Source: Chondrus crispus (Eukaryota > Rhodophyta > Florideophyceae > Gigartinales > Gigartinaceae). From it: a stretch of 64,000 nt of DNA. Positions 52,825-62,462 of the stretch are shown piece by piece. The stretch's first letter is position 1. Each line of letters starts with the position of its first letter. The stretch is taken from the NCBI RefSeq assembly GCF_000350225.1, contig NW_005179199.1, positions 25,886 through 89,885 of the forward strand, read 5' to 3'. The notes beneath the pieces were generated by a model. It searched no databases and was not told the origin of the DNA. It saw only the letters and a list, made by a program, of their open reading frames with translations. The translations under genes were made by a program, and so were the position numbers.

Positions 52825-53435
52825 TGTAGCATAAACACCCCCAGCGATAGCGGTGTATGCACAGTTCGACCGAGACCCTTGTCGATCGGGAAGACGGGGG
52901 TGAAGCGAGACACCAGCTAACGGCACTGGGCAACGGGCCCGGGTAGCATGGTAGAGCGGGACGAGGAGGACGCGGGCACGCGCGAGCGGTTCGCCGCCTC
53001 CACGACCCGGCGCGGTACTGGGTAACGATCCAGTACCGACGGGCGGAGACGGAGCCGGCTCGTGGGCGTGCCGCGCGCGTCCTCAACCCGCGCTCGGTGC
53101 CGCTCTAAGGAAATTAGCGAGCGTTACCTTAGAATAAGCGGGAAGTCGGACCTTGACGGTCGGTGGGTGACAAGTCCGTGCTTGTCGTTCTCCACCCCCC
53201 CGGTCCGCTCCATATTTAATATACAAAACAATCTATAACACTACAGTACCGAAGTACTGTAGTGGACTACTGCAGTACAGCTCAGACCGTACTGTAATAC
53301 TGTCAGCTATCGTGGCTGACAGTACACGTGTGTGTGTGCGCTTCCGTCCCGCGCGCACACGTGTACACGTGGATATCCTGTGCCCGAGATACACGTGGCC
53401 ACGTGTGGTAGTACTGTAAAGCATCGGGCTCTACA
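52825..53435 (-). repeat. LTR of the C/D family, reverse orientation
   Basis: 611 bp, homologous along its whole length to the 590-bp LTR of element C (55770-56359) in opposite orientation. Ends TGTAGCATAAACACC and GGGCTCTACA. Neither side has a primer site or purine tract, so it is a solo LTR or a rearrangement junction rather than the proven 5' LTR of D. It contains CACGTG words near 53325-53405. Confidence 0.75.
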
Positions 53436-53505
53436 GTATTGGATCCCGTTGTTGATCTAATCTAACAAAAAAGCCCCACGGAGGGTTATACTACACGGCC
53501 TTCCC

Positions 53506-54640
53506 TTAAGCGGGGACGTCCGCGTCCACGGGTGCTTGTATAGAGAGGAAGACATGGCCGGCCACGCCATCTATACGGCCGATCTTGCTCCGTCTGTCGC
53601 CTCCGCTCCCTGGCCGTTGTCCTCCGTGCTCCTTCTCGCACCCCCCTACGCGCGCGCAGGTCATTCGCCCTTCGCCCTCGGACCCGACGAACTCGCCGGC
53701 GTCCCGTCCCGTACGCAGTGTTGCGCGATCTGCGCTTCCCTGCTGCCTTTCTTCCCCCTCTTCGCGGACGACTTCCCCACTGTGGGTACTGTACCCGTGG
53801 TTTTCGTAGCCCCCTCCTGGCGTGTGTGGCATCATGTCTACCCCACCGTTGCCGGTCACCTTGCGCTCGGCCTTTGCGATCGCTTCTTGCTGGCCACGAG
53901 GTCATTGCCAAGCTCGCGCAGCATGTGCGGCACATCCGCTTACCGCCGGCATGACATCCGGTTGCGCTCGCCCAAATGCACCAGGCTTTGCAGCTTTTGC
54001 ATCATAAGCCCGTGCAGAGAAACAATGTTCTCCCCCACGCTGACTGCCTCCTCAGCAAACAGCTCCCCTTTTCCTTGAACGTCGCTGACATAGGGTCCTC
54101 GCCGATCTGAATGATCCGCTTCAGATACGTTGGTCACCGACTCGAGCAGCTACTGCACTTCCTCGCCAGTTAATTCCAGCTACAGTTCCTTGCGCAGCAG
54201 TGGCGTGAGCGTGTCATCCGGTTGTAGCATCCCGGTTTTGTCACGTCCCAGTATGGAAATCAAGTAGTCGGGTCGCGTGCCTCCTTGCGCGTCCTTGACT
54301 GTGCTCAACCTTGCCAGCACTTCTTGCTTGAACCCACGCGCATCTCGTTATATACGACACTAACAAAGGCGAGCATGCCCTTCTGGTCGATGATGACATA
54401 GTACTCACGCGTGCCATCCCATGCTTGCTTCTTTAAAGCGGTCCGCTTCAGCACTCGATCTCCCATTACAGTGCAATCCGCATCTACCATTTTCCCACGC
54501 TGACCGGCCAACGAGTAGTTTGGTCCTTCTCCCTCGTTGCCCACGCGGCGTACGAGGTCAGCAGGTCAGGCATAGGGTCGTTGTGTGGAGCGCGAGCGTC
54601 GCGAATGACGACGCGCTCCATGTCGTCGGCGGAATAGGTA
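53506..54640 (-). pseudogene. Unrecognised broken gene
   Basis: On the - strand a chain of frames reads as one decayed protein. From about 54640: MPDLLTSYAAWATREKD, then (frame change) KMVDADCTVMGDRVLKR and TREYYVIIDQKGMLAFVSVV. A shift near 54315 leads to EVLARLSTVKDAQGG and PDYLISILGRDKTGM, with in-frame TAGs near 54179 and 54152. Then come a segment with GELFAEEAVSVGENIVSLHG, a TAA near 53942, LRELGNDLVASKKRS, and a last shift into a Gly/Arg-rich end at 53506. Protein-like composition persists through every break, so it was once a gene. I do not recognise a domain. It ends close to LTR L3, whose insertion may have cut its start. Confidence 0.5.
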
Positions 54641-54711
54641 GACTTGTACGTACTGTAGCGATCGCCGACGCCATAAATCGTAGGATTAGTCGTCTGCTAC
54701 ACATCGGTGAC

Positions 54712-55600
54712 TGTAGTGCAATGCGCCTGTCAGGCAGAGACCGCGGTCCGATGGTCCAGCAAAAACGACAACAGCAACAAAAAGAAGAACTGCCGACCGC
54801 AAAGCGCTACGGAGTGTCCGACTCTCCCTTCTCCGTTTAAACGAGCTTGCGACTCGTAGTAGCTCAGATCCTTGATAGGGGGGCACAGAGAAATAGTCCG
54901 GCCCGGGATCGTTGTGGTAGAGACTTGCGAAGAGAACTGCTCGACGAGTGTGGGGTGGGGCGTGTACGAAGGTACCCCAGTTCCACTGGGTTGTAAGGCC
55001 AATGCTCGTTGAGCTTCTTCGGCACCTTGTAACGCGACAAGGCCTTCGACGGGGGCGTCGCTGGGCAGCCCGACGGGATGAAATGAAGGTAGCAGCGCTA
55101 CGTCAACTGTGTCGTCCGATGGCAAAGACACCTACACCGGTTCGGTCGCAACCTATACCGATGGTACCATCACAAGATAAGGGAAAATAGGTAGAGATAG
55201 AGATAGAAAAGGATAGGGAAATAAAGGAAAAGGAATGGGAACCCCCGAGCGCAAAGGATGCTGTAGGCTTAGGTAAAAGGGAGCGTCTTGGTAGAGACGG
55301 ACTTCGACCAAAGCGATATCAGACTCTGGCAACTCGGGTTACCTTTACTGCCTTGGTGGTCAGCGGGCCAAGGTATATATCGCCCAGCCGGAGCCACTAC
55401 AGTAGCTCGTGGCGCTAGATCCTAGATCTAATCTAATGTTAGCAAAATTAATACTGACTAATTAACTAAACAAGATTAATAATTAAAACAAAACTGTGCA
55501 AATATTCACACGTGTCTCCCCCGATCCCGGACAACAGTATTCACATTCCAACTTAGTTTCTTTTCCCCCCACCCCCTTGTGCAACCCCTTATTACACTAC
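54712..55600 (-). repeat. LTR L3, 3' LTR of a minus-strand element
   Basis: 889 bp, same family as L1, L2 and L4 but with a single copy of the internal unit, as in L4. The right end lacks the last A of the terminal CACTACA. A polypurine tract follows on the right, so it is a 3' LTR whose element body extended to the right; only about 170 bp of it remain before LTR C. Confidence 0.7.
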
Positions 55601-55615
55601 TATCCCCCTCCTGAG
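55601..55615 (-). promoter_or_regulatory. Polypurine tract beside L3
   Basis: On the - strand CTCAGGAGGGGGATA directly before the LTR, matching the tract beside L2. The next 60 bp are also related to those right of L2, showing that both are ends of sister elements. Confidence 0.6.
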
Positions 55616-55769
55616 CGTCCTTGCACATCTGCTTCGCCCCTTGATCTCCAGCTGCATTTTCCATCTCGACTCTTTTTTAGATTTCTCCTGACCGACGGTC
55701 ACCATTGTAGTATAACCCCCCCCTGGGGCTTTATTTTAGATTGGATCAACTCAGAACCGGATCGGTTAC

Positions 55770-56359
55770 TGTAGGGCTCGATGCTCTACAGTACCACCAC
55801 GTGTACCCCCGAGTACAGGGGGCGCACGTGTACACGTGTACCGCGGGACCAAAGAACGCGCACACACGTGTACTGTCAGCCCCGATGGCTGACAGTATTA
55901 CAGTGTCGACGGACCGCTACAGTACATCGGCACTGTACTATTATGATAGGTTATTATGTACATTAAATATGGAGCGGACCGGCGGCGGTGGAGGAGGACA
56001 AGCACGGACTTGTCACCCACCGACCGTCAAGGTTCGACTTCCCGCTTATTCTAAGGTAGCGCTCGCTAACTACCTTAGAGCGGCACGGAGCGCGGGTTGA
56101 GGACGCGCGCGGTACGCCCACGAGTCGGCTCCGCCTCCGCCCGTTGGTACTGGATCGTTACCCAGTACCGCGCCGGGGCGTCGAGGCGTCGAACCGCTCG
56201 CGCGTACCGGCGTCCTCCCCGTTCCCGCTCTACCACGCTACCCGGGCCCGCTGCCCGGTGCCGTTAGCTGGTGTCCTGCTTCACCCCCGTCTTCCCGATC
56301 GGACGGGGTCTCGGTCGAACTGTGCATACACCCCTATCGCTGGGGGTGTTTATGCTACA
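55770..56359 (+). repeat. 5' LTR of element C
   Basis: 590 bp from TGTAGGGCTCGATG to TTTATGCTACA. CACGTG-rich U3 (55799-55870) and TACATTAAATATGG-like sequence near 55958. The 3' 40 bp are almost those of the B LTR. Confidence 0.82.
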
Positions 56360-56360
56360 G

Positions 56361-56378
56361 TGGTCTCTCGACCTAGAA
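56361..56378 (+). promoter_or_regulatory. Primer-binding site of C, tRNA-Tyr type
   Basis: TGGTCTCTCGACCTAGAA, one mismatch from the site of B, with the same one-base spacing from the LTR. Confidence 0.65.
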
Positions 56379-56439
56379 GACCCTGGAGTCCGATCTCCGA
56401 GAAGACTTTCGCTTCCCTCCGCGAACCAATCGCGTTGAG

Positions 56440-59011
56440 ATGAGCCAAGAGTTTGAGCCCTCCATCCGCTCCGAAGCGGCGGATCCGAGTCCGGCCGCTG
56501 TGCAGTCCCCATCCGCCCCGTCGGGCGACGGCGACGCAGGTCCTCGTGACCGCGAACCGTCGCTCGGATCCTCCGAGGAAAGAGCGGCGGCGATGTTCGA
56601 ACGCATAGCCGAATACATCGAAAAAGTCCGTACTTCCCTTCGGATCGATGTATCGGACCATGTATACACTCAATGTATGGCCGAACTCCGCTCCCTGCGT
56701 GAAGGGAGGTTCGATAGAGTGACGCAGTCCTTAGAGAATCTCCGAGCACTGATCGACGAGTCACACTCGCGGATAGTGCTCGTCGAAGACTCCCGTTTCG
56801 CCTCGCCCGGACCGCCCGGGCAAGGTCGCCCTGAGAGGCCGACCTCGGTGAGACGACCCGAGGGCCGAACCTCTCCATCCGCAGAGCAATTAGGTGCGTT
56901 CGCGCACCTCTCCGCTGAGCTCGACGCCACTCGTCGGCGTGCTCGTGACATGGAACGTACCATGGCCGAAAGGGTACCCCGGTGCCCCTTCGAGAGGGCC
57001 CGGTGGTACCGTACCTCCGAGCGCCGCCGCCCCCGAAGGTTGGCGCCCGACTGGTGCCGCTACCAGTCGGACTGCAGAAGGAAGCCGTCCTCCGATAGAC
57101 GTGAACTTCGCGTCTGAGACCCAAGCCTTGCTGCCTATCGCCGAAAGTAGGCGGCAAGTGGACCGCGTATCGTACGCGGACGAACAGGACCGTGGAGGAG
57201 CCGCCCGCGGATCCGGAGAACCGATGTTCTCCGTCGATCCCCGCTGGGGCGGCTACCCGCCGGCGAGTTACGCCGAGCATCCAGGTCCGGTAGACGTCCG
57301 TACGCTACCGGTTACCTCCTTCGGCACGCTGGATCCCGCTGAACCCGGGCTCGAGCCGGTACATACGATGATCCAAGAGTTCAGCGCCGTTGCTGACTAT
57401 CGTATGTACCACTTGGATAACACCTCGAGGCTCGTTATCTCTGGTGACGCGGGACGGATCGCGAAGTACGTCCAACGCTGTCGTGGGATCCGTCCCACGA
57501 TGCGCAGCTTCGACGGTACCGACCCGATCCAGCTGCTGCCGTTTTTGAAGGATATCCGAATCACCTTCAACTCGCAACACCTGACCGAAGGTGTTGCGGT
57601 ACGAGTCCTCGCTCACTTCGTCGAGCGCGAGGCGAAGCGCCTGTATACGAGTTATACGATGCGTGGCCTCCGCGCCGGCCAGCTCCATGACGACGTGAGC
57701 TGGCCGGGGCTCGTGAATCAATTCTTAAAACGCTACCTCACGGACGACGTGTTAGGTGAAGCGTACGACGCTGTCGCTACGGCGCGATAGCAATCGCACG
57801 AGACGGAAAGCACGTTTGCTGACCAACTCGAGACTGCGGCGTTCCGATGCACGGCAGTCTTCTCCGAACAGTCCCTCGCGCACTACTTCGTGCGGGGACT
57901 TGCACGGGCAACCCGTGCCGCAGTATCCAAAACTGTGCAAAGGCTGCCAGGCAGTCAGAAGACCGATCTTCCGACCATCCGCCGTATCGCCACGGCGGAA
58001 GGTACAACGTACCGCGCTCGGCGCGGTTTACCTCTGCCGGATTCGAAACCGGCAGGAAGGGCTGGCAGGACTACGAAGTCCGCCGCGACAAGTTCGCCCG
58101 CCTCGACCCTCCATATCGGGGAGGATGAGTGGCAGGCCGACCCTGTCCTCATTACGCAAGGAGCAGGGCCCGTGGGGCACGAACCCCCTCACCGATGTCG
58201 ACCGGAACGACATCGAGTTACGCGACCGCGTTCGCGGCCACTCCAAGAGTGGCAAGGGGGTACAGACCCCCGCGTCGCAGAGCTCAGCATATCGAACCGA
58301 GATGCAGGAGGCGGAGCGCCTCGCGTGCCCCTCCTCACCGATGAGGAGGCGCGGCACGCGGCGACCTTCGCCTCAACGGACGGCAGCGCGTACGTGTGCT
58401 GGCTATGCCGTACGTACGGGCATGCCATGTACGCGTGCCCGTTCCTGTCGCCAGAACAACGAATGTTCACGGCGTACAGGAACTACCGCTACCAGATGGA
58501 GACGCGCCCCGGTGCGCGTAATCTCCTCCGGCAAGCGGCGGGCGAGGGCCGTCCCCCGCGTCAAGGTTTCCCGGACCGATCGGGTGGGGGCGCAGGCTTC
58601 GCCCCCCGTGGAGGCGGGTACCGTCGTAACGAAGTCGATCGTCGGGATCGACCGGCCTACCGGCAGGCGGACACAAGTTACCCCCAACAAGGAGAAAGAG
58701 GGGACCGAGACCGTTCTCGGTTACCCCAACAGGTACAAAATGCGATAATGTACCTGCAAGACTGGGTAGAGGATCCGTACCCTCTACCCACGGTGGGTCA
58801 CGAAGAAAAACCGACTCGCTTCGTCCCCCATATCCTGCGACGACCGGACGCCGCAGGTCAAGGCCCGGAAGTACCCGAGTACTTCACCAAGGCCGCCGAG
58901 CCGCAGTGGGGGAATTGTCCCGACCCACGCGGCCGGCTACCCGAAGAAGACCTGGCCGTCGATAGCCAGGAGGTTAGCTCCGATAGCACGGGTAGTTCGA
59001 AAAAAGGGTAA
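56440..59011 (+). pseudogene. gag: gag of element C, one frameshift and one stop
   Basis: Homologous to gag of B from end to end. Starts at ATG 56440 (MSQEFEPSIR). The helix RFDRVTQSLENLRALID is retained. A frameshift near 56970 precedes YPGAPSRGPGGTV. The capsid-like block MRSFDGTDPIQLLPFL is intact. TAG at 57788-57790 replaces a Gln that B keeps (ATARQQPHETE in B). The zinc knuckle CWLCRTYGHAMYAC lies at 58397-58438. It ends STGSSKKG and TAA at 59009-59011. The C-to-T change at CAG fits deamination but is a single case. The protein would be truncated, but nearly all of the sequence is present. Confidence 0.82.
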
Positions 59012-59047
59012 AGACGGTTACGTACACGCGGTCGCGTGAGCCGTCTT
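58999..59047 (+). promoter_or_regulatory. -1 frameshift signal, gag-pol of C
   Basis: The heptamer G-AAA-AAA (58999-59005) is in the same phase as in B and the same two codons before the gag stop. After the same 5-nt spacer: outer stem AAGACGG (59011-59017) with CCGTCTT (59041-59047), inner stem CACGC (59025-59029) with GCGTG (59034-59038), loop GGTC. Compared with B, one inner pair is A-U instead of G-U and the outer stem is one pair longer. Confidence 0.65.
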
Positions 59048-59498
59048 TTCCCCACGAACTAGACCCGACTCCGCGTGCTCGCCAAGGACACGGGGGGTAT
59101 TGTCCGATAATACATCCCCCGCTACCGGAGGCGAGCACGGGAGCTCCTGTAATGCTGATACAAGAGGGAGCGCCCGCCGAGGCCTCCGAAGGCCCGACGT
59201 TAGGAGGACAGGACACCAGGACAGCCGACGTCCCGGTGAGGCGTACCGATGGCGACGGGGCCAACGCCGACCGAAAAGATTCGGTCGACCCCCTGACTCC
59301 CGCGAGCCCAAGGCCGCCGGAGAAGGGTCCGTGTCGTACGGACTCGAACAATCCGAGGGGCGTCACTGATCCGCGGACGCCCCAAGAAAGAGGGAGAAGG
59401 AAACGCAAGCAGGGCCAGCACCGAAACCGAAGGCCCCGGCGGAACGACCTCACCGATAAGGTCGCCCCGAAGGTTGTCGACGGCGTCATTTGCCTTAT
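59008..59498 (+). pseudogene. pol: Start of pol of element C, cut by E
   Basis: The -1 frame is open from the frameshift site. It encodes a charged linker ending RRPRRNDLTDKVAPKVVDGV, matching the segment just before the protease in B (NRTAPKVVDGVICLM). The sequence switches to LTR L4 right after VICLI, so no catalytic domain is present. Confidence 0.75.
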
Positions 59499-60393
59499 TG
59501 TAGTGCAATACGCACCTGGAAAGGGGGGTGAAAAGAAAGGAAAACATTTGGATATGAAAAGTAGTCCGGGTTTGGGGGACACACGTGTGAATAATTGCAC
59601 AGTTTTAATTTTTAATTATTTTATTTTATTTAGTGAATTAGTTGGCATTAATTTTGTTGACACTAGATTAGATCTAGAATCTAGAGCCGGGAGCTACTGT
59701 ACTCGCCCCGGCGGGGCTCTATATAACTTAGCCCTTTGACCGAACAAGTCAATAAACCAACCCGAGTTGCCGGAGTTGAATGTCGCCTTGGTCGAAGTCC
59801 GTCTCTATCAAGACACTCCCTTTTACCTAAGCCTACGGCATCCTCTATCGCTTGGGGTTCCCTTTTCTCTTTCCTTTATTTCCCTATCCTTTTCTATCTC
59901 TAATTCTACCTATTTTTCCCTTATCTTGTGTTGGTGCCATCGGCCTCGGTTGCGACCGAACCGGTGTAGGTGTTTCGAGCCATCGGGCGGCACGGTTGAC
60001 GTAGCGCTGCTACTTTCATTTCATCCCGTCGGGCTGCCCAGCGACGCCCCCGTCGAAGGCCTTGTCGCGTTACAAGGTGCCGAAGAAGCTCAACGAGCAT
60101 TGGCCTTACAACCCAGTGGAACCGGGGTACCTACGTACGCGCCCCACCCCACACTCGTCGAGCAGATCTCTTCGCAAGTCTCTACCACACCGATCCCGGG
60201 CCGGGCTATTTCTCTGTGCCCCCCCCCCATCAGGGATCCGAGCTACTACGAGTCGCAAGCTCGTTTAAACGGAGAAGGGAGAGTCGGACACTCCGTAGCG
60301 CTGTGCCATCGGCAGTTCATCTTTTTGTTGCTGTTGTTGTTTTTGCTGGACCATCGGACCGCGGTCTCTGCCCGACAGGCGCATTGCACTACA
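59499..60393 (+). repeat. LTR L4, 5' LTR of element E
   Basis: 895 bp from TGTAGTGCAATACG to GCATTGCACTACA, the reverse orientation of L1-L3. It reads as a proper promoter in this direction: CACACGTGTG near 59580, then an AT-rich part, TATATAA at 59720-59726 and AATAAA at 59751-59756. Confidence 0.8.
59720..59756 (+). promoter_or_regulatory. TATA box and poly(A) signal of L4
   Basis: TATATAA (59720-59726) followed 25 bp later by AATAAA (59751-59756), the order U3-TATA, R-poly(A) signal expected in an LTR. The TATA is degraded to GATATATACC in L1 and L2, read in sense. Confidence 0.55.
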
Positions 60394-60397
60394 AAAG

Positions 60398-60415
60398 TGG
60401 TCTCCCGACCTAGAA
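60398..60415 (+). promoter_or_regulatory. Primer-binding site of E, with a second copy
   Basis: TGGTCTCCCGACCTAGAA starts five bases after the LTR and is identical to the site of B. A second copy with one mismatch is at 60492-60509, preceded by a repeat of the LTR end (CACTACAAAAG). So about 94 bp of LTR end, primer site and leader are duplicated. Confidence 0.7.
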
Positions 60416-60607
60416 ATTTGTCTACTGTGCAGGAGACCTGATCTAGAAATTTTGTCGACGACAGTCTCGGTCTGGAGACGCACTACAAAAGTGGCCTCCC
60501 GACCTAGAATCTGTTTTGTCTACGACAAGGAAGTGGTCTGGGTAACGGACTCTTTTTTTATTTTCTTTTTGTTTGTAACTTTTTTTTGCCGCGTAGGTCC
60601 GCTCGTA

Positions 60608-60753
60608 TGACGGAGCGCGTCTCTGCAGACCGCTGCGTGTACGCGCCGCCCCCTGCAAACGCCCCACGCGCAAGTACTACCACCCCGGGTGACCTTGCTG
60701 ACAAGGTCACCAAGGGCACACGGTACGCCGTCGAACGGCTACTGAAACATCTC
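60608..60753 (+). other. 146-bp fragment identical to pol of B
   Basis: Base for base the same as 34733-34878 (start of the chromodomain region), although other parts of these elements differ widely. It stops at the gap. The hairpin GGTGACCTT-GCTGAC-AAGGTCACC lies within it. Most likely a misjoin at the gap; a true gene-conversion or chimeric insert is possible. Confidence 0.7.
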
Positions 60754-61036
60754 NNNNNNNNNNNNNNNNNNNNNNNNNNNNNNNNNNNNNNNNNNNNNNN
60801 NNNNNNNNNNNNNNNNNNNNNNNNNNNNNNNNNNNNNNNNNNNNNNNNNNNNNNNNNNNNNNNNNNNNNNNNNNNNNNNNNNNNNNNNNNNNNNNNNNNN
60901 NNNNNNNNNNNNNNNNNNNNNNNNNNNNNNNNNNNNNNNNNNNNNNNNNNNNNNNNNNNNNNNNNNNNNNNNNNNNNNNNNNNNNNNNNNNNNNNNNNNN
61001 NNNNNNNNNNNNNNNNNNNNNNNNNNNNNNNNNNNN
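60754..61036. other. Assembly gap (283 N)
   Basis: A run of N between the B-like fragment and gag of E. The gag start codon of E must lie in or before it. Confidence 0.95.
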
Positions 61037-61037
61037 G

Positions 61038-62462
61038 GAGCCCGAAGATGTCGCAACGCGGCGCGGGCCGCGATGGGAGGAGTTGGAGGAGCTGAATCCG
61101 ACCAACTACCTCTTCAAGAAGTTACTTTCGTACCGAACGTACCGCTTGCGGAACCCGCAGACATATTTGTCAAGTTCCCGGCGGACCGCCGTGCGAAAAA
61201 TTAGGAGAGATATTCCGCCTAAGGTGAAGAAGGACAACACGTTCACAGGAGAGGACGGGGTCCTTGTGTTGGATTTTTTGGCAAAGTTAGTTCAAGAGTT
61301 TGATACTCAAGAAATGAACGAGGGGCAAGCGATCCGCCTGTTGCCTGAATTTTTAAGCGGCATCGCCTTGAGACAGTACACTTCGGTGTCTCAGACGGCC
61401 GGGGCCCATCACGGAAAGATATCCGTTTGGCCGGAGGCCGTACAGTGGTTGTTGAGGAGTTTCGCAACCGACGAGGCGATCCGTCAAGCCGTGCTCGCAT
61501 TGCGAGAAGTTCAGCAAAGACCGTCTGAAGACGAGATGGAATTTTATATCCGTCTGACGGACGCAAGCAATCGATGTGGAAACGTATATTCGATGGAAGA
61601 ACAGATGACGATGTTTATTGACGGACTCGATTCGAGTATCAAGCCGATGGTATCTCAATACCGGCAAGACAATCGGGACGTTTCATTTTTGAGACTAGTG
61701 AATTACGCGAAGGCGCATGGCTCGGCGAGCCGCGCTAAGGACAAGAAGACCAAGAAGGTCACGATTCAGACGCCGTCGACGTTCAGGGCGGGGAAGAAGC
61801 CGAGGGCTTCTTATCCCGGTCGCAAAAGTCACGCCGCAGTCCATTTAGCCGAGTCCATGTCCGCGTCAGATGAGCGCGGTGCGCATGGAAGTAGCGAAAA
61901 TCACTACAAAGGAGCGTTAGTAGCCGAAGGCGAGTTCATTGAGCCATCGGAGGGCTACAGACACGAGGACTACGGGGACAGCGGGTCGTCAACTCTACCG
62001 ACGCCTGCATACACGACGGAGTGGTTTTCAGAGCCCACGGATCCCGTGATGATGTTTCAGGGGCGCGGCCACACGCCGGCGCCGCGCATTCCGATGGAAG
62101 ACAAGGGTACAACGTTTCGAAGGCCAGGTTGGATGGGAAGGCCGCAACGTCAAGGAAGGCCGCCCGCCCGTGGAGGACCTAGGACGCCGTATCCCGTCAA
62201 GACGCACGGTCTGGTGTGCTATTATTGCTATGAAAAGGGGCACGCCGCACCAACGTGCATTCTTTCCCTCCGGGAAATGCACCAAGTTTTGGAAAATTAT
62301 GAGGCGTTGTCTCCGATGGAGAGGTTAGGGATACCATCGACGAGTTACCTGAAGGTCAAGAATTGGTTCGATTCGCAGACGGCGAGCACGCCGAGTGCTT
62401 CAACGCCGAGGTCGAACCAACCCTTCAGAGGGCCCACCGCGGGCCCGCACCGTCGGATGTGA
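61038..62462 (+). CDS. gag: gag polyprotein of element E, 5' end in the gap
   Basis: About 474 residues visible, uninterrupted; the frame is open into the gap and no ATG marks a start. Shared with gag of A: LFKKLLSYRTYRL and FTGEDGVLVLDFLAKL. The capsid-like domain runs from about residue 60 to 240. The zinc knuckle CYYCYEKGHAAPTC lies at 62217-62258, and a Ser/Thr/Pro-rich tail ends in TGA at 62460-62462. A basic stretch (KKTKKVTIQTPSTFRAGKK) in the middle may bind RNA. Much shorter than gag of B or C. The absence of stops makes E the best candidate for a recently active element here. Confidence 0.8.
   Translation, partial: EPEDVATRRGPRWEELEELNPTNYLFKKLLSYRTYRLRNPQTYLSSSRRTAVRKIRRDIPPKVKKDNTFTGEDGVLVLDFLAKLVQEFDTQEMNEGQAIRLLPEFLSGIALRQYTSVSQTAGAHHGKISVWPEAVQWLLRSFATDEAIRQAVLALREVQQRPSEDEMEFYIRLTDASNRCGNVYSMEEQMTMFIDGLDSSIKPMVSQYRQDNRDVSFLRLVNYAKAHGSASRAKDKKTKKVTIQTPSTFRAGKKPRASYPGRKSHAAVHLAESMSASDERGAHGSSENHYKGALVAEGEFIEPSEGYRHEDYGDSGSSTLPTPAYTTEWFSEPTDPVMMFQGRGHTPAPRIPMEDKGTTFRRPGWMGRPQRQGRPPARGGPRTPYPVKTHGLVCYYCYEKGHAAPTCILSLREMHQVLENYEALSPMERLGIPSTSYLKVKNWFDSQTASTPSASTPRSNQPFRGPTAGPHRRM

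Larger units (their letters stand above)
55770..59498 (+). mobile_element. LTR element C, truncated at the protease
   Basis: 5' LTR (55770-56359), primer site, gag, frameshift signal and the start of pol, then cut by LTR L4 of element E at 59499. It sits in what is left of the element ended by L3. The 3' half is not in the window unless it lies beyond E. It is closely related to B in gag and in the frameshift region, less so in the LTR. Confidence 0.8.

Noticed and set aside
52825..53435. 5' LTR of element D
   Set aside because: Right orientation, but no primer site next to it and pol begins in the RNase H-integrase linker; not homologous to the LTR at the other end. Kept as an LTR only.
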